The position numbers and the translations under genes were made by a program. From Algoriphagus sp. TR-M9 (GTDB lineage: Bacteria > Bacteroidota > Bacteroidia > Cytophagales > Cyclobacteriaceae): DNA of 64,000 nucleotides. Of the stretch, positions 27,586 to 35,861 are shown piece after piece. The notes beneath the pieces were generated by a model. It was not told the DNA's origin, ran no database searches, and saw only the letters and a list, made by a program, of their open reading frames with translations. Positions within the stretch are counted from its first letter, which is position 1, and every line of letters begins with the position of its first letter. The stretch covers positions 3,778,501 through 3,842,500 of the forward strand of contig NZ_CP115160.1 in assembly GCF_027594545.1 (NCBI RefSeq), given 5' to 3'.

Positions 27586-27593
27586 CAAAAGTA
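27586..27593 (-). promoter_or_regulatory. -7 element of the sulfur operon
   Basis: Minus-strand TACTTTTG fits TAnnTTTG, 26 bases before the ATG at 27559. The operator dyad begins 2 bases upstream of it, and no -33 TTTG is visible. Confidence 0.65.
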
Positions 27594-27594
27594 T

Positions 27595-27623
27595 ATAAAC
27601 CCTATAAAATATATAGGGTTTAT
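27595..27623. promoter_or_regulatory. Operator dyad at the sulfur operon promoter
   Basis: Perfect 11-base arms ATAAACCCTAT and ATAGGGTTTAT, spacer 7. It adjoins the -7 element and covers the region upstream, where a bound repressor would block RNA polymerase. Core ACCCTA-N9-TAGGGT recurs once, upstream of the rrf2 gene. Confidence 0.7.
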
Positions 27624-27635
27624 GGTAAAAAAATT

Positions 27636-28052
27636 TTATTCTTCTTTCAGAATATCCTCTAAGGTCTTGTTTTCCAGTATTTTGAGTGTCTCGTCACGAA
27701 CTTGGATCATGACGCGGTTTATGCCACAAACAGCTTCATTTTTACATTCAGCACAGGGTTCATAGTAGTTTAGGCTCACACAGGGGAGCAAAGCAATGGG
27801 TCCATCCAACAATCGGATCACTCGGGAAAGTGGAATATCCTTGGGTTCCTTGATCAGGTAATAACCTCCACCTTTTCCTTTTTTACTCCCGAGCATCCCT
27901 GCCTTTTTCAGTTCCAATAAGATGTTCTCCAAAAACTTATGTGAGATCCCATGCTCTTCGGCGATTTCCTGGATCAGCACTGTCTTCTCATCTTTGTGTC
28001 TGCCCAGGTAAGTCAAGGCATGTAGGGCGTATTTTGTCTTTTTAGAAAGCAT
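27636..28052 (-). CDS. Rrf2-family transcriptional regulator
   Basis: 139 residues. Winged helix at the N-terminus (LSKKTKYALHALTYLG, then IAEEHGISHKFLENIL and KKGKGGGYYL), as in IscR and CymR. Four cysteines lie in PCVSLNYYEPCAECKNEAVC (about residues 90-110), so an iron-sulfur or redox sensor is possible. It sits directly upstream of the sulfur operon with a dyad at that promoter and a matching one at its own, so I infer it controls sulfate assimilation, much as CymR controls cysteine genes in Bacillus. ATG 28052 is the start; a TTG at 28058 is upstream. Confidence 0.9.
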   Translation of the reverse strand: MLSKKTKYALHALTYLGRHKDEKTVLIQEIAEEHGISHKFLENILLELKKAGMLGSKKGKGGGYYLIKEPKDIPLSRVIRLLDGPIALLPCVSLNYYEPCAECKNEAVCGINRVMIQVRDETLKILENKTLEDILKEE

Positions 28053-28079
28053 AGACAAAAATAAACTTTTTGAAGGAAT

Positions 28080-28100
28080 ACCCTAGTACAGAAGTAGGCT
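28080..28100. promoter_or_regulatory. Second Rrf2-type dyad, at the regulator's own promoter
   Basis: ACCCTA-N9-TAGGCT, one base from the core of the 27595 dyad and with the same spacing, 28 bases upstream of the rrf2 ATG. Suggests autoregulation. Confidence 0.55.
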
Positions 28101-28137
28101 TTTGAAATTTTTTAACCTATCAATATTTAGAAATAAA

Positions 28138-28172
28138 AAAACCATTGAGACAATTTATAAATCAATGGTTTT
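28138..28172 (-). terminator. Hairpin terminator
   Basis: Arms AAAACCATTGA and TCAATGGTTTT, followed on the minus strand by TTTTATTT. Probably ends the propeller lipoprotein transcript. Confidence 0.6.
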
Positions 28173-28186
28173 AAGAATATAACAGA

Positions 28187-28217
28187 AACCCTCGAGGCTT
28201 GAGAAACCTCAAGGGTT
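28187..28217. repeat. Palindromic repeat, AACCTTCGAGG family
   Basis: AACCCTCGAGG and CCTCAAGGGTT with one mismatch and a 9-base loop. Lies between the terminator and the propeller lipoprotein gene. Confidence 0.65.
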
Positions 28218-28300
28218 AAGTGCTTCTTCTACAGCAACTCCATACTTCTCACAACTTAGAATTATTTTAACCTCCTTTTATTGGTAGTAAATCAGCCTCA

Positions 28301-29362
28301 CTAATCCAATTCAAACCTATATAGATTCGCTTTCCCATCATCCAAATAGCCAATCAGATATTGATCATTATCAGGCACTGCTATGATGCTCACTTCCTGA
28401 TCCAATTCTAAAATTTTCACCGGATTCCCATCCCAATCATAAACAAGTACTCTATCACTTTTCAATGGAAACTGGTACTCCCAGGGTTCATCAGAATAGA
28501 GAACATAGATAAAATTTTCTGAAACAGAGGTTCTTATATTTCCAAACCTATTTTCCTTACCGATAGGTGCAGCGGTTTCTGAAGCTGTCTCCATACTTCG
28601 GAATTCAGGAGGCCAAAAATGCAAGGATCTATTTATCACCAAATTATTTCCATCTTTTGCCTCTAAAATGTCCATATTATAAGAAAAAGTAGAGGTGCTT
28701 AGTATGATAGGTTTAGATGGATGCTTAATTAACCTAAACTGATACGCCAATGCCAAAACCATTGGATTAACCCCTTTGAAATCACTTGAATAAGGATATT
28801 CTCCAATAGACCCCTTCATTTTACCTCCTTCGAGGAGCGTATAAGGTTTGTCACCCAAGGTAGCACCCACAAATTTATTCTCGCCCACCTTCACTACAGA
28901 CCTAATTTCAAAATCGAATTTACCTTCAAATGGAATACATTCAGGATCTTCATCGTATTCTAAAACTTGTTCCAAATAAAACTCTTGAAACTCCCTAGTT
29001 TGTCTCTCAAACAATCCAAGCTTTTCTCCTTTTTCACCCGTTCTGACCATAAACGAAAACCCACTTAGCTCACAAGGTCCTTGGCCAAACTTTCCAAACT
29101 TTTTTAAGAACTTGTCTTGCTCAACGTCAAATATTTTATAGAGATAATCCATTTCATCATCATAGGCAATTAATACATCTCCTATTGATAATAAATCGAC
29201 AACCTTAAATAAAGAATCTGATGCTTGAAGCCTATATGATGAAACTGGTTCAGTATTTTTAAATTCTTGAATTGGGTCAATTCTTTCAATTTCAGAATTA
29301 CATGAATAGAGAAAGAGCAATCCTGAAAAAACTCCAAATACAAACAATAGTTTGTTCTTCAT
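28301..29362 (-). CDS. 6-bladed beta-propeller lipoprotein
   Basis: 353 residues with a lipoprotein signal (LLFLYSC, lipidated Cys about 21), so membrane-anchored and facing the periplasm or the surface. The body resembles the Bacteroidota 6-bladed propeller family, with repeated beta-rich segments such as FLKKFGKFGQGPCELSGFSF and RVLVYDWDGNPVKILELDQ. Function of the family is not established. A small secreted peptide gene lies 57 bases upstream in the same direction, a pairing typical of this family. Confidence 0.7.
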   Translation of the reverse strand: MKNKLLFVFGVFSGLLFLYSCNSEIERIDPIQEFKNTEPVSSYRLQASDSLFKVVDLLSIGDVLIAYDDEMDYLYKIFDVEQDKFLKKFGKFGQGPCELSGFSFMVRTGEKGEKLGLFERQTREFQEFYLEQVLEYDEDPECIPFEGKFDFEIRSVVKVGENKFVGATLGDKPYTLLEGGKMKGSIGEYPYSSDFKGVNPMVLALAYQFRLIKHPSKPIILSTSTFSYNMDILEAKDGNNLVINRSLHFWPPEFRSMETASETAAPIGKENRFGNIRTSVSENFIYVLYSDEPWEYQFPLKSDRVLVYDWDGNPVKILELDQEVSIIAVPDNDQYLIGYLDDGKANLYRFELD

Positions 29363-29419
29363 ATTTTCAATAAATCCAAAGTATTTACCTCAATAAAAGA
29401 AACTTTTCTTTTATACATA

Positions 29420-29632
29420 TTATACATAGGGGCAATCAACTTTGACCCCATGTACCACTACCTGGTTTGTTATACCTTCATCTGGGTCGATGAAAGTTAC
29501 TACAACACAATCATTCCAAGGGTTATCTAAACAGCAAACCAATGCCGGATCCGGTACGGATGCTTTTGCCTCCCAATACTCAAAACCTAAAATCCAAACC
29601 AAAATCAATAAAATAAATGCTATCCTTTTCAT
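29420..29632 (-). CDS. Small secreted peptide, NVEALA-like
   Basis: 70 residues from ATG 29632 (MKRIAFILLIL). A hydrophobic leader runs to about residue 20, followed by EYWEAKAS and a short Cys-rich mature part (CCLDNPWNDC, VDCPYV). Bacteroidota encode many such short proteins with an NVEALA-type motif after the leader, next to 6-bladed propeller lipoproteins. The motif here (WEAKAS) is only similar, so the assignment is tentative. The upstream GTG/ATG (29659) would add nine polar residues before the leader. Confidence 0.5.
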   Translation of the reverse strand: MKRIAFILLILVWILGFEYWEAKASVPDPALVCCLDNPWNDCVVVTFIDPDEGITNQVVVHGVKVDCPYV

Positions 29633-29889
29633 AATATTAAAATTTAAACGGTTAAACAAAAAGTTTTTATACGCAAAAAACTTGAACTAAACTTACCCCC
29701 CTTTTTTATAAATCCAAATTTTAGTTTGAATATTTTTTTTGGAAGGTTAGTTAAGGCGCTGATAATCAACACGATAAATTTAGTTCGCGGTTAAATACAA
29801 TTTATAACATATTATTATTCAATTATTTACCTAAAAACAAAAACATGCTATCAAACAACGTAAAACTAAATTTGAAAGAACTAAAATTA

Positions 29890-29919
29890 AAAATCCCCAA
29901 CTGTTGAGCTGGGGATTTT
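29890..29919 (-). terminator. htpG terminator
   Basis: Perfect 10-base arms AAAATCCCCA and TGGGGATTTT with a 10-base loop, followed on the minus strand by TTAATTTTAG. Confidence 0.75.
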
Positions 29920-29988
29920 GGACTTGGATAAAATGTTGAAACCCTTCGCCTTCCGTAACTTAGGCAGACTGGTTTTTCAGATTGATAA

Positions 29989-30019
29989 AACCTTCGAGGT
30001 CGAAAAGACCTCAAAGGTT
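29989..30019. repeat. Palindromic repeat, AACCTTCGAGG family
   Basis: 13-base arms AACCTTCGAGGTC and GACCTCAAAGGTT, one mismatch, loop GAAAA. Ends 7 bases from the htpG stop codon, as the copy at 21143 abuts cobA. Confidence 0.7.
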
Positions 30020-30026
30020 ACAATTC

Positions 30027-31913
30027 CTACAACAATTCCACACTTCTCTTCACAAAAGCAGTCAGGTCTTTACCTGTAAGCAAGCCTTGAGATAGAAGCG
30101 CCAGATCAAATGACTGCTTAGCTATTTTGATCTTTTCTTCTTCAGTTTCTGCTTTCAGAACTTTATCCACCACTGGGTGGTTACCGTTGATGGCCACTTT
30201 GTACGCATCGGGAAGTGAACCGTAGAAGCCCATTCCTCCACCACCAGTGGCAGCCATCTCTTTCATTCTGCGCATAAATTCCTCCATAGTAATCGTCACT
30301 GGAAGCTCTTCAGGGCTTAAGCCTTCCACTTCTACTGTGTAAGTCTTGTTGTTGATCGCCTTATCGAAGATTCCCTTCACTTCCTTGCTCTGATCTTCAG
30401 TCAGTAGGTTGGCGTAAGTTTCATCCTTCTGGATCAGCTTCTCAGCCACATCAGCATCTACGCGTTTCAGAGACGTTTTTTCCAGCTTGCTTTCCAAGTT
30501 CTGGATAAAGTGACTATCGATCGGTGAGTCCATCACCAGGACATCGTAGTCTTTCTTATTGGCAGATTGGATGAAGCTATCCTGCTTATCTGCGTCCGTG
30601 GCATAAAGAATGACCGTTTGCTCATTTTTATCGGTTTGATTCGCTTTGATCTTCGCTTGGTATTCCTCGATCGTGAAAAACTCTCCTTTGGTATTTTTTA
30701 ACAATGCGAAGTCTTTCCCTTTTTCGTAGAATTTCTCCTCGGAGATCATTCCGTATTTCACGAAAAGGCCAATATCATCCCACTTGTCTTCGTATGCCTT
30801 TCTGTCTTTTTTATAAAGTTCAGCTAGCTTATCCGCCACTTTCTTAGTGATGTAAGAATTGATTTTCTTCACATTCCCGTCCGCCTGCAAGAAGCTTCTA
30901 GATACGTTCAAAGGAATATCCGGAGAGTCAATCACGCCATGAAGCAACATCAGGAACTCAGGCACAATGTCTTTGACCTCATCGGTGATAAACACCTGAC
31001 GGCTGAATAGCTTGATCTTATTTCGCTGAAGTTCGAATTCATTTTTCACTTTAGGGAAATACAACACCCCCGTCAAGTTGAATGGATAATCCACGTTCAG
31101 GTGAATCCAGAACAGCGGATCCTCAGACATTGGATACAGCTCCTTGTAGAATTTCAGGTAATCCTCATCCTTCAGATCACTAGGAGATTTGGTCCAGATC
31201 GGCTCTGTGGTGTTGATGAAATTATCTACCTCCACAGATTTCCATTTCTTCTCCCCTTTGTCATCCACTCCATCTTCAACAGATTCGGTTTTTGTGCCAA
31301 ATTTGATCGGGACAGGAAGGAATTTAGCGTACTTGTCCAGGATTCCCTGTAGCTTGAATTTGTCCAGAAACTCTTCAGAATCCTTGTTGATATGAAGGAT
31401 TACGTCTGTTCCGCGTTCTTTTCTTTTGCCTTTAGAAATCTCGAAAGAAGTAGAACCGTCACAGGTCCATTTTGCTGCTTCTGCACCTTCTTGGTAGGAA
31501 AGTGTGTTGATTTCCACTTTATCAGCAACCATGAATGCCGAATAAAAACCTAAACCGAACTTTCCGATGATCTCATTGGCATCTTTGGCGTCCTTGAATT
31601 TCTCCACAAACTCCTCAGCTCCGGAGAAAGCCACTTGGTTGATGTACTTTTTGATCTCCTCAGCCGTCATCCCAAGCCCCTTATCGGAAATGGTAATGGT
31701 TTTCTTTTTCTCATCAAAGCTCACTTCCACAGTCGTATCTCCGAGTTCGCCGGAATACTGACCTAATGTCGCAAGTCGCTTGATTTTTTGAGTCGCATCG
31801 ACAGCGTTGGACACTAGTTCTCTTAGAAAAATCTCGTTATCAGAATAGAGAAACTTCTTGATAATCGGGAAAATGTTCTCGGTATGTATCGAGATGGTGC
31901 CTTTTTCCTGCAT
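30027..31913 (-). CDS. htpG: Chaperone HtpG (Hsp90)
   Basis: Bacterial Hsp90, an ATP-dependent cytosolic chaperone. GHKL ATPase motifs are intact: IFLRELVSNAVDA (catalytic Glu, Asn), ISDKGLGM (Asp-x-Gly), GKFGLGFYSAF. Middle domain LFSRQVFITDE and PLNVSRSFLQ follow, then a C-terminal dimerisation domain. 628 residues, usual length. Monocistronic with its own terminator. Confidence 0.97.
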   Translation of the reverse strand: MQEKGTISIHTENIFPIIKKFLYSDNEIFLRELVSNAVDATQKIKRLATLGQYSGELGDTTVEVSFDEKKKTITISDKGLGMTAEEIKKYINQVAFSGAEEFVEKFKDAKDANEIIGKFGLGFYSAFMVADKVEINTLSYQEGAEAAKWTCDGSTSFEISKGKRKERGTDVILHINKDSEEFLDKFKLQGILDKYAKFLPVPIKFGTKTESVEDGVDDKGEKKWKSVEVDNFINTTEPIWTKSPSDLKDEDYLKFYKELYPMSEDPLFWIHLNVDYPFNLTGVLYFPKVKNEFELQRNKIKLFSRQVFITDEVKDIVPEFLMLLHGVIDSPDIPLNVSRSFLQADGNVKKINSYITKKVADKLAELYKKDRKAYEDKWDDIGLFVKYGMISEEKFYEKGKDFALLKNTKGEFFTIEEYQAKIKANQTDKNEQTVILYATDADKQDSFIQSANKKDYDVLVMDSPIDSHFIQNLESKLEKTSLKRVDADVAEKLIQKDETYANLLTEDQSKEVKGIFDKAINNKTYTVEVEGLSPEELPVTITMEEFMRRMKEMAATGGGGMGFYGSLPDAYKVAINGNHPVVDKVLKAETEEEKIKIAKQSFDLALLSQGLLTGKDLTAFVKRSVELL

Positions 31914-32061
31914 GGCTATAAATTAGTTTAGTTAAACACATTGTTTGTCGGGCAGAGAATTACAAGTGTTGTTCCAAAGGGGAATTGGTGTCATTTTGGC
32001 AGAGCCGAAAGTCAGAAAGGAAAGTGAAAAATGAGAATTCAGAAATCTGAAATTTGTCGAT

Positions 32062-32096
32062 TTTAGATTTCTCACTTCTGACTTCTGACTTATCTT
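32062..32096 (+). repeat. Seven-base periodic tract before ccmB
   Basis: TTTAGAT, TTCTCAC, TTCTGAC, TTCTGAC, TTATCTT. Read as protein it would lengthen CcmB by 16 unrelated residues, which argues for the ATG at 32102. Its end includes TATCTTTG, a -7 consensus, but only 3 bases from that ATG. Confidence 0.65.
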
Positions 32097-32101
32097 TGGT
32101 G

Positions 32102-32767
32102 ATGCTAAAGGAAATCTCCGTCCTAATTCAGAAAGAGCTTACCCTCGAGTGGCGCCAAAAATATGCCCTCAATGGGATTTTACTTTATGTGGTTTCGGCA
32201 GTTTTTATCACGTATCTAAGTGTAGGAGCTAGGGAAGGGAATATTTCCGAGCCTACCTGGAATGCCTTGTATTGGATCATTATTCTTTTTTCGGCAGTGA
32301 ATGCCGTGGCAAAAAGTTTTGTGCAAGAGCATCAAGGACGTCAACTCTATTATTACATGATTGCTTCTCCGGAAGCGATTATTCTTTCGAAAATTATCTA
32401 TAACACCGGGCTTACGCTAATTTTGGCACTTTTGGGATATGGGGTTTTTTCAGTGATTTTGGGAAATCCTATCCAAGACCAAGGCTTATTTCTGCTCAAT
32501 TTGGTTTTAGGGGCAATGGGCTTTTCGGCAAGTCTCACTATGGTCAGCGGTATAGCTTCCAAAGCTGGAAATAACGCCACGCTGATGGCGATTTTGAGTT
32601 TCCCTGTGATTATCCCTATTCTTTTGATGGCAATCCGTATTTCCAAAAACGCAATGGATGGTTTAGATTGGAGTGTTAGCTCCGATAAACTGATTTCACT
32701 TTTAGCGATCAATGCAATTGTAGCCGCAGCAGGCTATATTTTGTTTCCCTACTTGTGGAGGTCGTAA
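32102..32767 (+). CDS. ccmB: Heme exporter membrane subunit CcmB
   Basis: Permease half of the CcmAB transporter for cytochrome c maturation. From ATG 32102 (MLKEISVLIQKELTLEWRQK) it has 221 residues and six hydrophobic segments, and the cytoplasmic stretch FVQEHQGRQLYYYMIASPEAI typical of the family. The usual neighbours ccmA and ccmC are not adjacent here. Confidence 0.88.
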   Translation: MLKEISVLIQKELTLEWRQKYALNGILLYVVSAVFITYLSVGAREGNISEPTWNALYWIIILFSAVNAVAKSFVQEHQGRQLYYYMIASPEAIILSKIIYNTGLTLILALLGYGVFSVILGNPIQDQGLFLLNLVLGAMGFSASLTMVSGIASKAGNNATLMAILSFPVIIPILLMAIRISKNAMDGLDWSVSSDKLISLLAINAIVAAAGYILFPYLWRS

Positions 32768-32784
32768 CCTTCATTATTCGTAAT

Positions 32785-34080
32785 TCAACTTTCTAAAGGA
32801 TTTTCCATTTTCCCCATAAACAAAATCGCTCCACTGTGTTTCTCCTGGATAAAGAAGATAAATGGTCTGTCCAAAGTAAAAACCGTCGGGGTATTATCGG
32901 GAGGTAGGCTGGTCACTCCTATCTCTATGATGGTGGCCGCAGCAGCTTCTGTACCTTTTTCATCTACTTCAATCAGTGCCTGGTGGATTACCCTACTGAT
33001 TTTCAAAAGATCAGCTGAATTAGAGAACAACTGGGTGAAATTATCCGGGTGAAAATCAAATGGTGTAACCAATCCCATGGCTTTCAGATCATCCCCAAGG
33101 TTATTGATTTTATAGTCAATCTTAAATTTTGGCATTTTCAAGATCAAATTCACATCTCTGGTGTTATTTCTCCACTCGTTCAGTTTGTCCATGGTCAAAT
33201 AGGGATAAAGCTGGGAGAGATCTCCACTTTCGTTGGTCAGAACACCCATGATGTATTGCCCTGTACTGTAGGGAATCTCCAGATAGGTGTAGTCTGAATT
33301 GTCATAGCCTTTGAAAGCTGCAGGCTCACCCAAGTTCATCATGTCGGCCATGATTTCCTCGCCATTGCGGAGCGTGAACTTTTCTTTTTGCGTATTTCCT
33401 TCAGGAAAATTATAAGCCCAGTCTCCTTTAAAATAAATCGCATTGACCAGGTACATCACCGCATCAGCCGGAATAGCATCCAGCATCTCCCGGATGAGTT
33501 CATTCGTTTGTCTTTCTATCCAGTGATTGATGACATCTACGGCTTTTGGATCCCGCATATTGAGAGCTGCTATCTCCGCATTGAAGTATTGCTGAGATGA
33601 ATTTTTGAAGGGAATCTGAACTTCATATCCCTCTTTGTACCAAATCCCATTTGCAATACCCAATTCTACCTTAGGATCCACTTCCAGCAAAAAAGTAGTC
33701 AGGTCCTTGACCGCCTGGTTTGCTTCTTCCAAACTCATCCCTTCCATCTGCAAGACTTGGATAAATTCTTCCAAAACCTCCCCATCGTTGCCATTCATCG
33801 CCATTGCCAAAGCCTGATGAACCGAATATGGACTGAAAAAGATATTCTCAGCTTCCCCATTTGTAGCAATTTGTTGAAAAAGGTTGATAGCAAATTGGGT
33901 ATTTGCCTCGGAGAGGCTGTTTTCTTCCAAGGAAAGGGTTCTCAGATTTGCCTCCACCTTTCCTGAAGGCCCCTCATCCTCTCCGGACACACAGCTAAAA
34001 CAAAGCATAAATACGGAAAGAAGAGCTATGCTTACTAAAAGCTTTGGATACGTCTGGAATTTGGCAAATAATGTTCTCAT
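32785..34080 (-). CDS. Serpin family lipoprotein
   Basis: Suicide-type serine (or cysteine) protease inhibitor. Signal peptide with lipobox (VFMLCFSC), then a complete serpin fold: NIFFSPYSVHQALAMAMNG, NAIYFKGDWAYNF, and the hinge VDEKGTEAAAAT with small residues as in inhibitory serpins. Counting from the hinge, P1-P1' would be Thr-Ser in EIGVTSLPPD, which is inference. DRPFIFFIQEKHSGAILFMG closes the fold. Start ATG 34080; a TTG at 34089 is upstream. Serpins are patchy in bacteria and suggest defence against secreted proteases. Confidence 0.92.
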   Translation of the reverse strand: MRTLFAKFQTYPKLLVSIALLSVFMLCFSCVSGEDEGPSGKVEANLRTLSLEENSLSEANTQFAINLFQQIATNGEAENIFFSPYSVHQALAMAMNGNDGEVLEEFIQVLQMEGMSLEEANQAVKDLTTFLLEVDPKVELGIANGIWYKEGYEVQIPFKNSSQQYFNAEIAALNMRDPKAVDVINHWIERQTNELIREMLDAIPADAVMYLVNAIYFKGDWAYNFPEGNTQKEKFTLRNGEEIMADMMNLGEPAAFKGYDNSDYTYLEIPYSTGQYIMGVLTNESGDLSQLYPYLTMDKLNEWRNNTRDVNLILKMPKFKIDYKINNLGDDLKAMGLVTPFDFHPDNFTQLFSNSADLLKISRVIHQALIEVDEKGTEAAAATIIEIGVTSLPPDNTPTVFTLDRPFIFFIQEKHSGAILFMGKMENPLES

Positions 34081-34143
34081 AGCGGTCAATTTTCATCCAG
34101 ACGTTGACTTCGCTTAAAATGCTACTTCAGGACTAAAATAGGA

Positions 34144-34356
34144 TCAGAAAACCGATCTCAATGATGAATTCCTCCTCATTTTATCCAGATCTCCCTCCCA
34201 CTTCAATTTTCCACGAAACTCTTTGATCCGCTTTTGCCTTTTCAATGTAAGGATTAGCTGCAACCCTTTTTCCACTGTAGCCTTCTTGGTAGTCAAGCCT
34301 GTTGCTTCCATTGCTTCCTGCATGAGTTTTTCGTCGATTTCTATATTTGTCCTCAT
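34144..34356 (-). CDS. VapB-like antitoxin without a toxin gene
   Basis: 70 residues. N-terminal ribbon-helix-helix MRTNIEIDEKLMQEAME and the following TGLTTKKATVEKGLQLIL are the VapB (DUF2191) pattern; LKWEGDLDKMRR near the end is the toxin-binding segment of this family. The usual VapC PIN gene should follow, but only 54 bases separate this stop from the serpin gene. The tail NSSLRSVF may be altered. An orphan or relic antitoxin. Confidence 0.75.
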   Translation of the reverse strand: MRTNIEIDEKLMQEAMEATGLTTKKATVEKGLQLILTLKRQKRIKEFRGKLKWEGDLDKMRRNSSLRSVF

Positions 34357-34467
34357 AATGTGTATAGTTTCACAAAATACAGCTTTGGTTTCATTTCCTC
34401 CAGCCCATTTTCTTACCTCTGTTCAACTTTCCCCGGGAAATCACATTTTATCTTATCAAAATGAATG

Positions 34468-34544
34468 AACCCTTCGGGGGTTAATCTTTTTGGTGTCATT
34501 TGCTTAAATAACCTTCATTCTATCTAAAACCCTCGAAGGGTTTT
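34468..34544. repeat. Two small hairpin repeats upstream of purM
   Basis: AACCC-TTCGG-GGGTT at 34468-34482 and AAAACCCT-CGA-AGGGTTTT at 34526-34544. Similar in core to the AACCTTCGAGG family and to the hairpin at 41898. Confidence 0.55.
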
Positions 34545-34605
34545 GCCCAAAAACGATTTCCCTGAACTTTAAGCAGCTACCTTATCCAATTTGAGCAGAT
34601 ACTGT

Positions 34606-34613
34606 TAACTTTG
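34606..34613 (+). promoter_or_regulatory. -7 element of purM
   Basis: TAACTTTG fits TAnnTTTG, 28 bases before the purM ATG. No TTTG at the expected -33 position. Confidence 0.55.
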
Positions 34614-34641
34614 CAGGCATATTTCGTCAATCAAACCAGAC

Positions 34642-35805
34642 ATGAACGAGCGATACATGCAGCGGGGAGTTTCCGCATCCAAAGAAGATGTACACCAGGC
34701 CATTTCAAAACTTGACAAAGGGCTTTATCCCAAGGCTTTTTGCAAGATAGTGGAAGACACGCTTGGCAACGATCCCGATTTTTGCAATATCATGCATGCT
34801 GATGGAGCAGGGACAAAGTCCTCCTTGGCATATGCGTACTGGAAAGAAACCGGAGACCTCAGCGTATGGAAAGGAATCGCGCAGGATGCGATCATCATGA
34901 ACACCGATGACCTGCTTTGCGTAGGTGCAATCAATAATATTTTAGTTTCCTCTACCATAGGCAGAAACAAAAACCTGATCCCGGGTGAAGTGATCTCAGC
35001 GATCATTGAAGGTACTGAAGAGGTTCTTCAGATGCTTCGTGACAAAGGCGTCAATGCCATACTGACTGGCGGAGAAACTGCCGATGTGGGTGATCTGGTC
35101 CGAACGGTGATCGTGGACTCTACCGTGACCTGCAGAATGCGTAGAGACGAGGTAATCTCCAATGACAAAATCCAGGGTGGTGATGTGATCGTGGGTCTAG
35201 CTTCTTACGGACAGGCAAATTACGAATCCACCTATAATGGCGGAATGGGAAGCAACGGGCTTACTTCTGCACGCCATGATGTTTTCAACAAAGTACTCAA
35301 AACTAAATATCCCGAGACCTTTGATGCCTCCGTGCCCGAAGAGCTAGTGTACTCCGGAAAATATAACCTCACCGATCCGGCTCCGGGAGCTCCTGTAAAT
35401 ATTGGTAAGTTGGTGCTTTCGCCCACCAGAACCTACGCTCCCATCATGGTGGATATCCTGAATTACCTCAGGCCAAACATTCACGGCTTGGTGCATTGCA
35501 GCGGAGGAGCTCAGACCAAAGTCCTTCACTTTGTAGATGATGTCCACGTGATTAAGGACAACTTATTTGAAACCCCACCGCTCTTCAAAATCATTCAGGA
35601 AGAGTCTGGCACAGATTGGAAGGAAATGTACAAGGTCTTCAACATGGGCCACAGAATGGAAGTTTATCTGGATGAGCGCTATGCCGAAGAAATCATAGAC
35701 ATCGCCGAATCCCATGGGGTAGAGGCACAGATCATCGGTAGAGTAGAGCCACATCAAGGCAAAAAAGTAACGATTACCAGCCCTCATGGCGTTTTCGAAT
35801 ATTAA
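34642..35805 (+). CDS. purM: Phosphoribosylformylglycinamidine cyclo-ligase (AIR synthase)
   Basis: Fifth step of purine synthesis: ATP-dependent ring closure of FGAM to AIR. HADGAGTKSSLAYAYW, QDAIIMNTDDLLCVGA and LTGGETADVGDLV are AIR synthase signatures. 387 residues, longer than the E. coli enzyme (345), as in other Bacteroidota. Monocistronic. Confidence 0.93.
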   Translation: MNERYMQRGVSASKEDVHQAISKLDKGLYPKAFCKIVEDTLGNDPDFCNIMHADGAGTKSSLAYAYWKETGDLSVWKGIAQDAIIMNTDDLLCVGAINNILVSSTIGRNKNLIPGEVISAIIEGTEEVLQMLRDKGVNAILTGGETADVGDLVRTVIVDSTVTCRMRRDEVISNDKIQGGDVIVGLASYGQANYESTYNGGMGSNGLTSARHDVFNKVLKTKYPETFDASVPEELVYSGKYNLTDPAPGAPVNIGKLVLSPTRTYAPIMVDILNYLRPNIHGLVHCSGGAQTKVLHFVDDVHVIKDNLFETPPLFKIIQEESGTDWKEMYKVFNMGHRMEVYLDERYAEEIIDIAESHGVEAQIIGRVEPHQGKKVTITSPHGVFEY

Positions 35806-35861
35806 GTTATCTATCTAACTGAAATCATATCAGTACCAGTATTTTCCTTGCTCCCCTGGTC

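Larger units (their letters stand above)
29633..30026. other. Intergenic region before htpG 3' end
   Basis: Very AT-rich on the left, where it should contain the peptide gene's promoter (TAAGTTTA on the minus strand at about 29685 is one base off consensus). The right half has the htpG terminator and a palindromic repeat. No credible gene. Confidence 0.6.

Noticed and set aside
27595..27623. Dyad as a terminator of the rrf2 gene
   Set aside because: The stem has only three G-C pairs and is not followed by a T-run in the rrf2 direction; its place beside the -7 element fits an operator better.
29823..30014. 63-codon frame upstream of the htpG 3' end
   Set aside because: It crosses the htpG terminator hairpin and a palindromic repeat.
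32091..32098. TATCTTTG as the ccmB promoter
   Set aside because: It matches the -7 consensus but ends 3 bases from the ATG, too close for the usual start of transcription; it may be chance at the end of a heptad tract, or a leaderless start.
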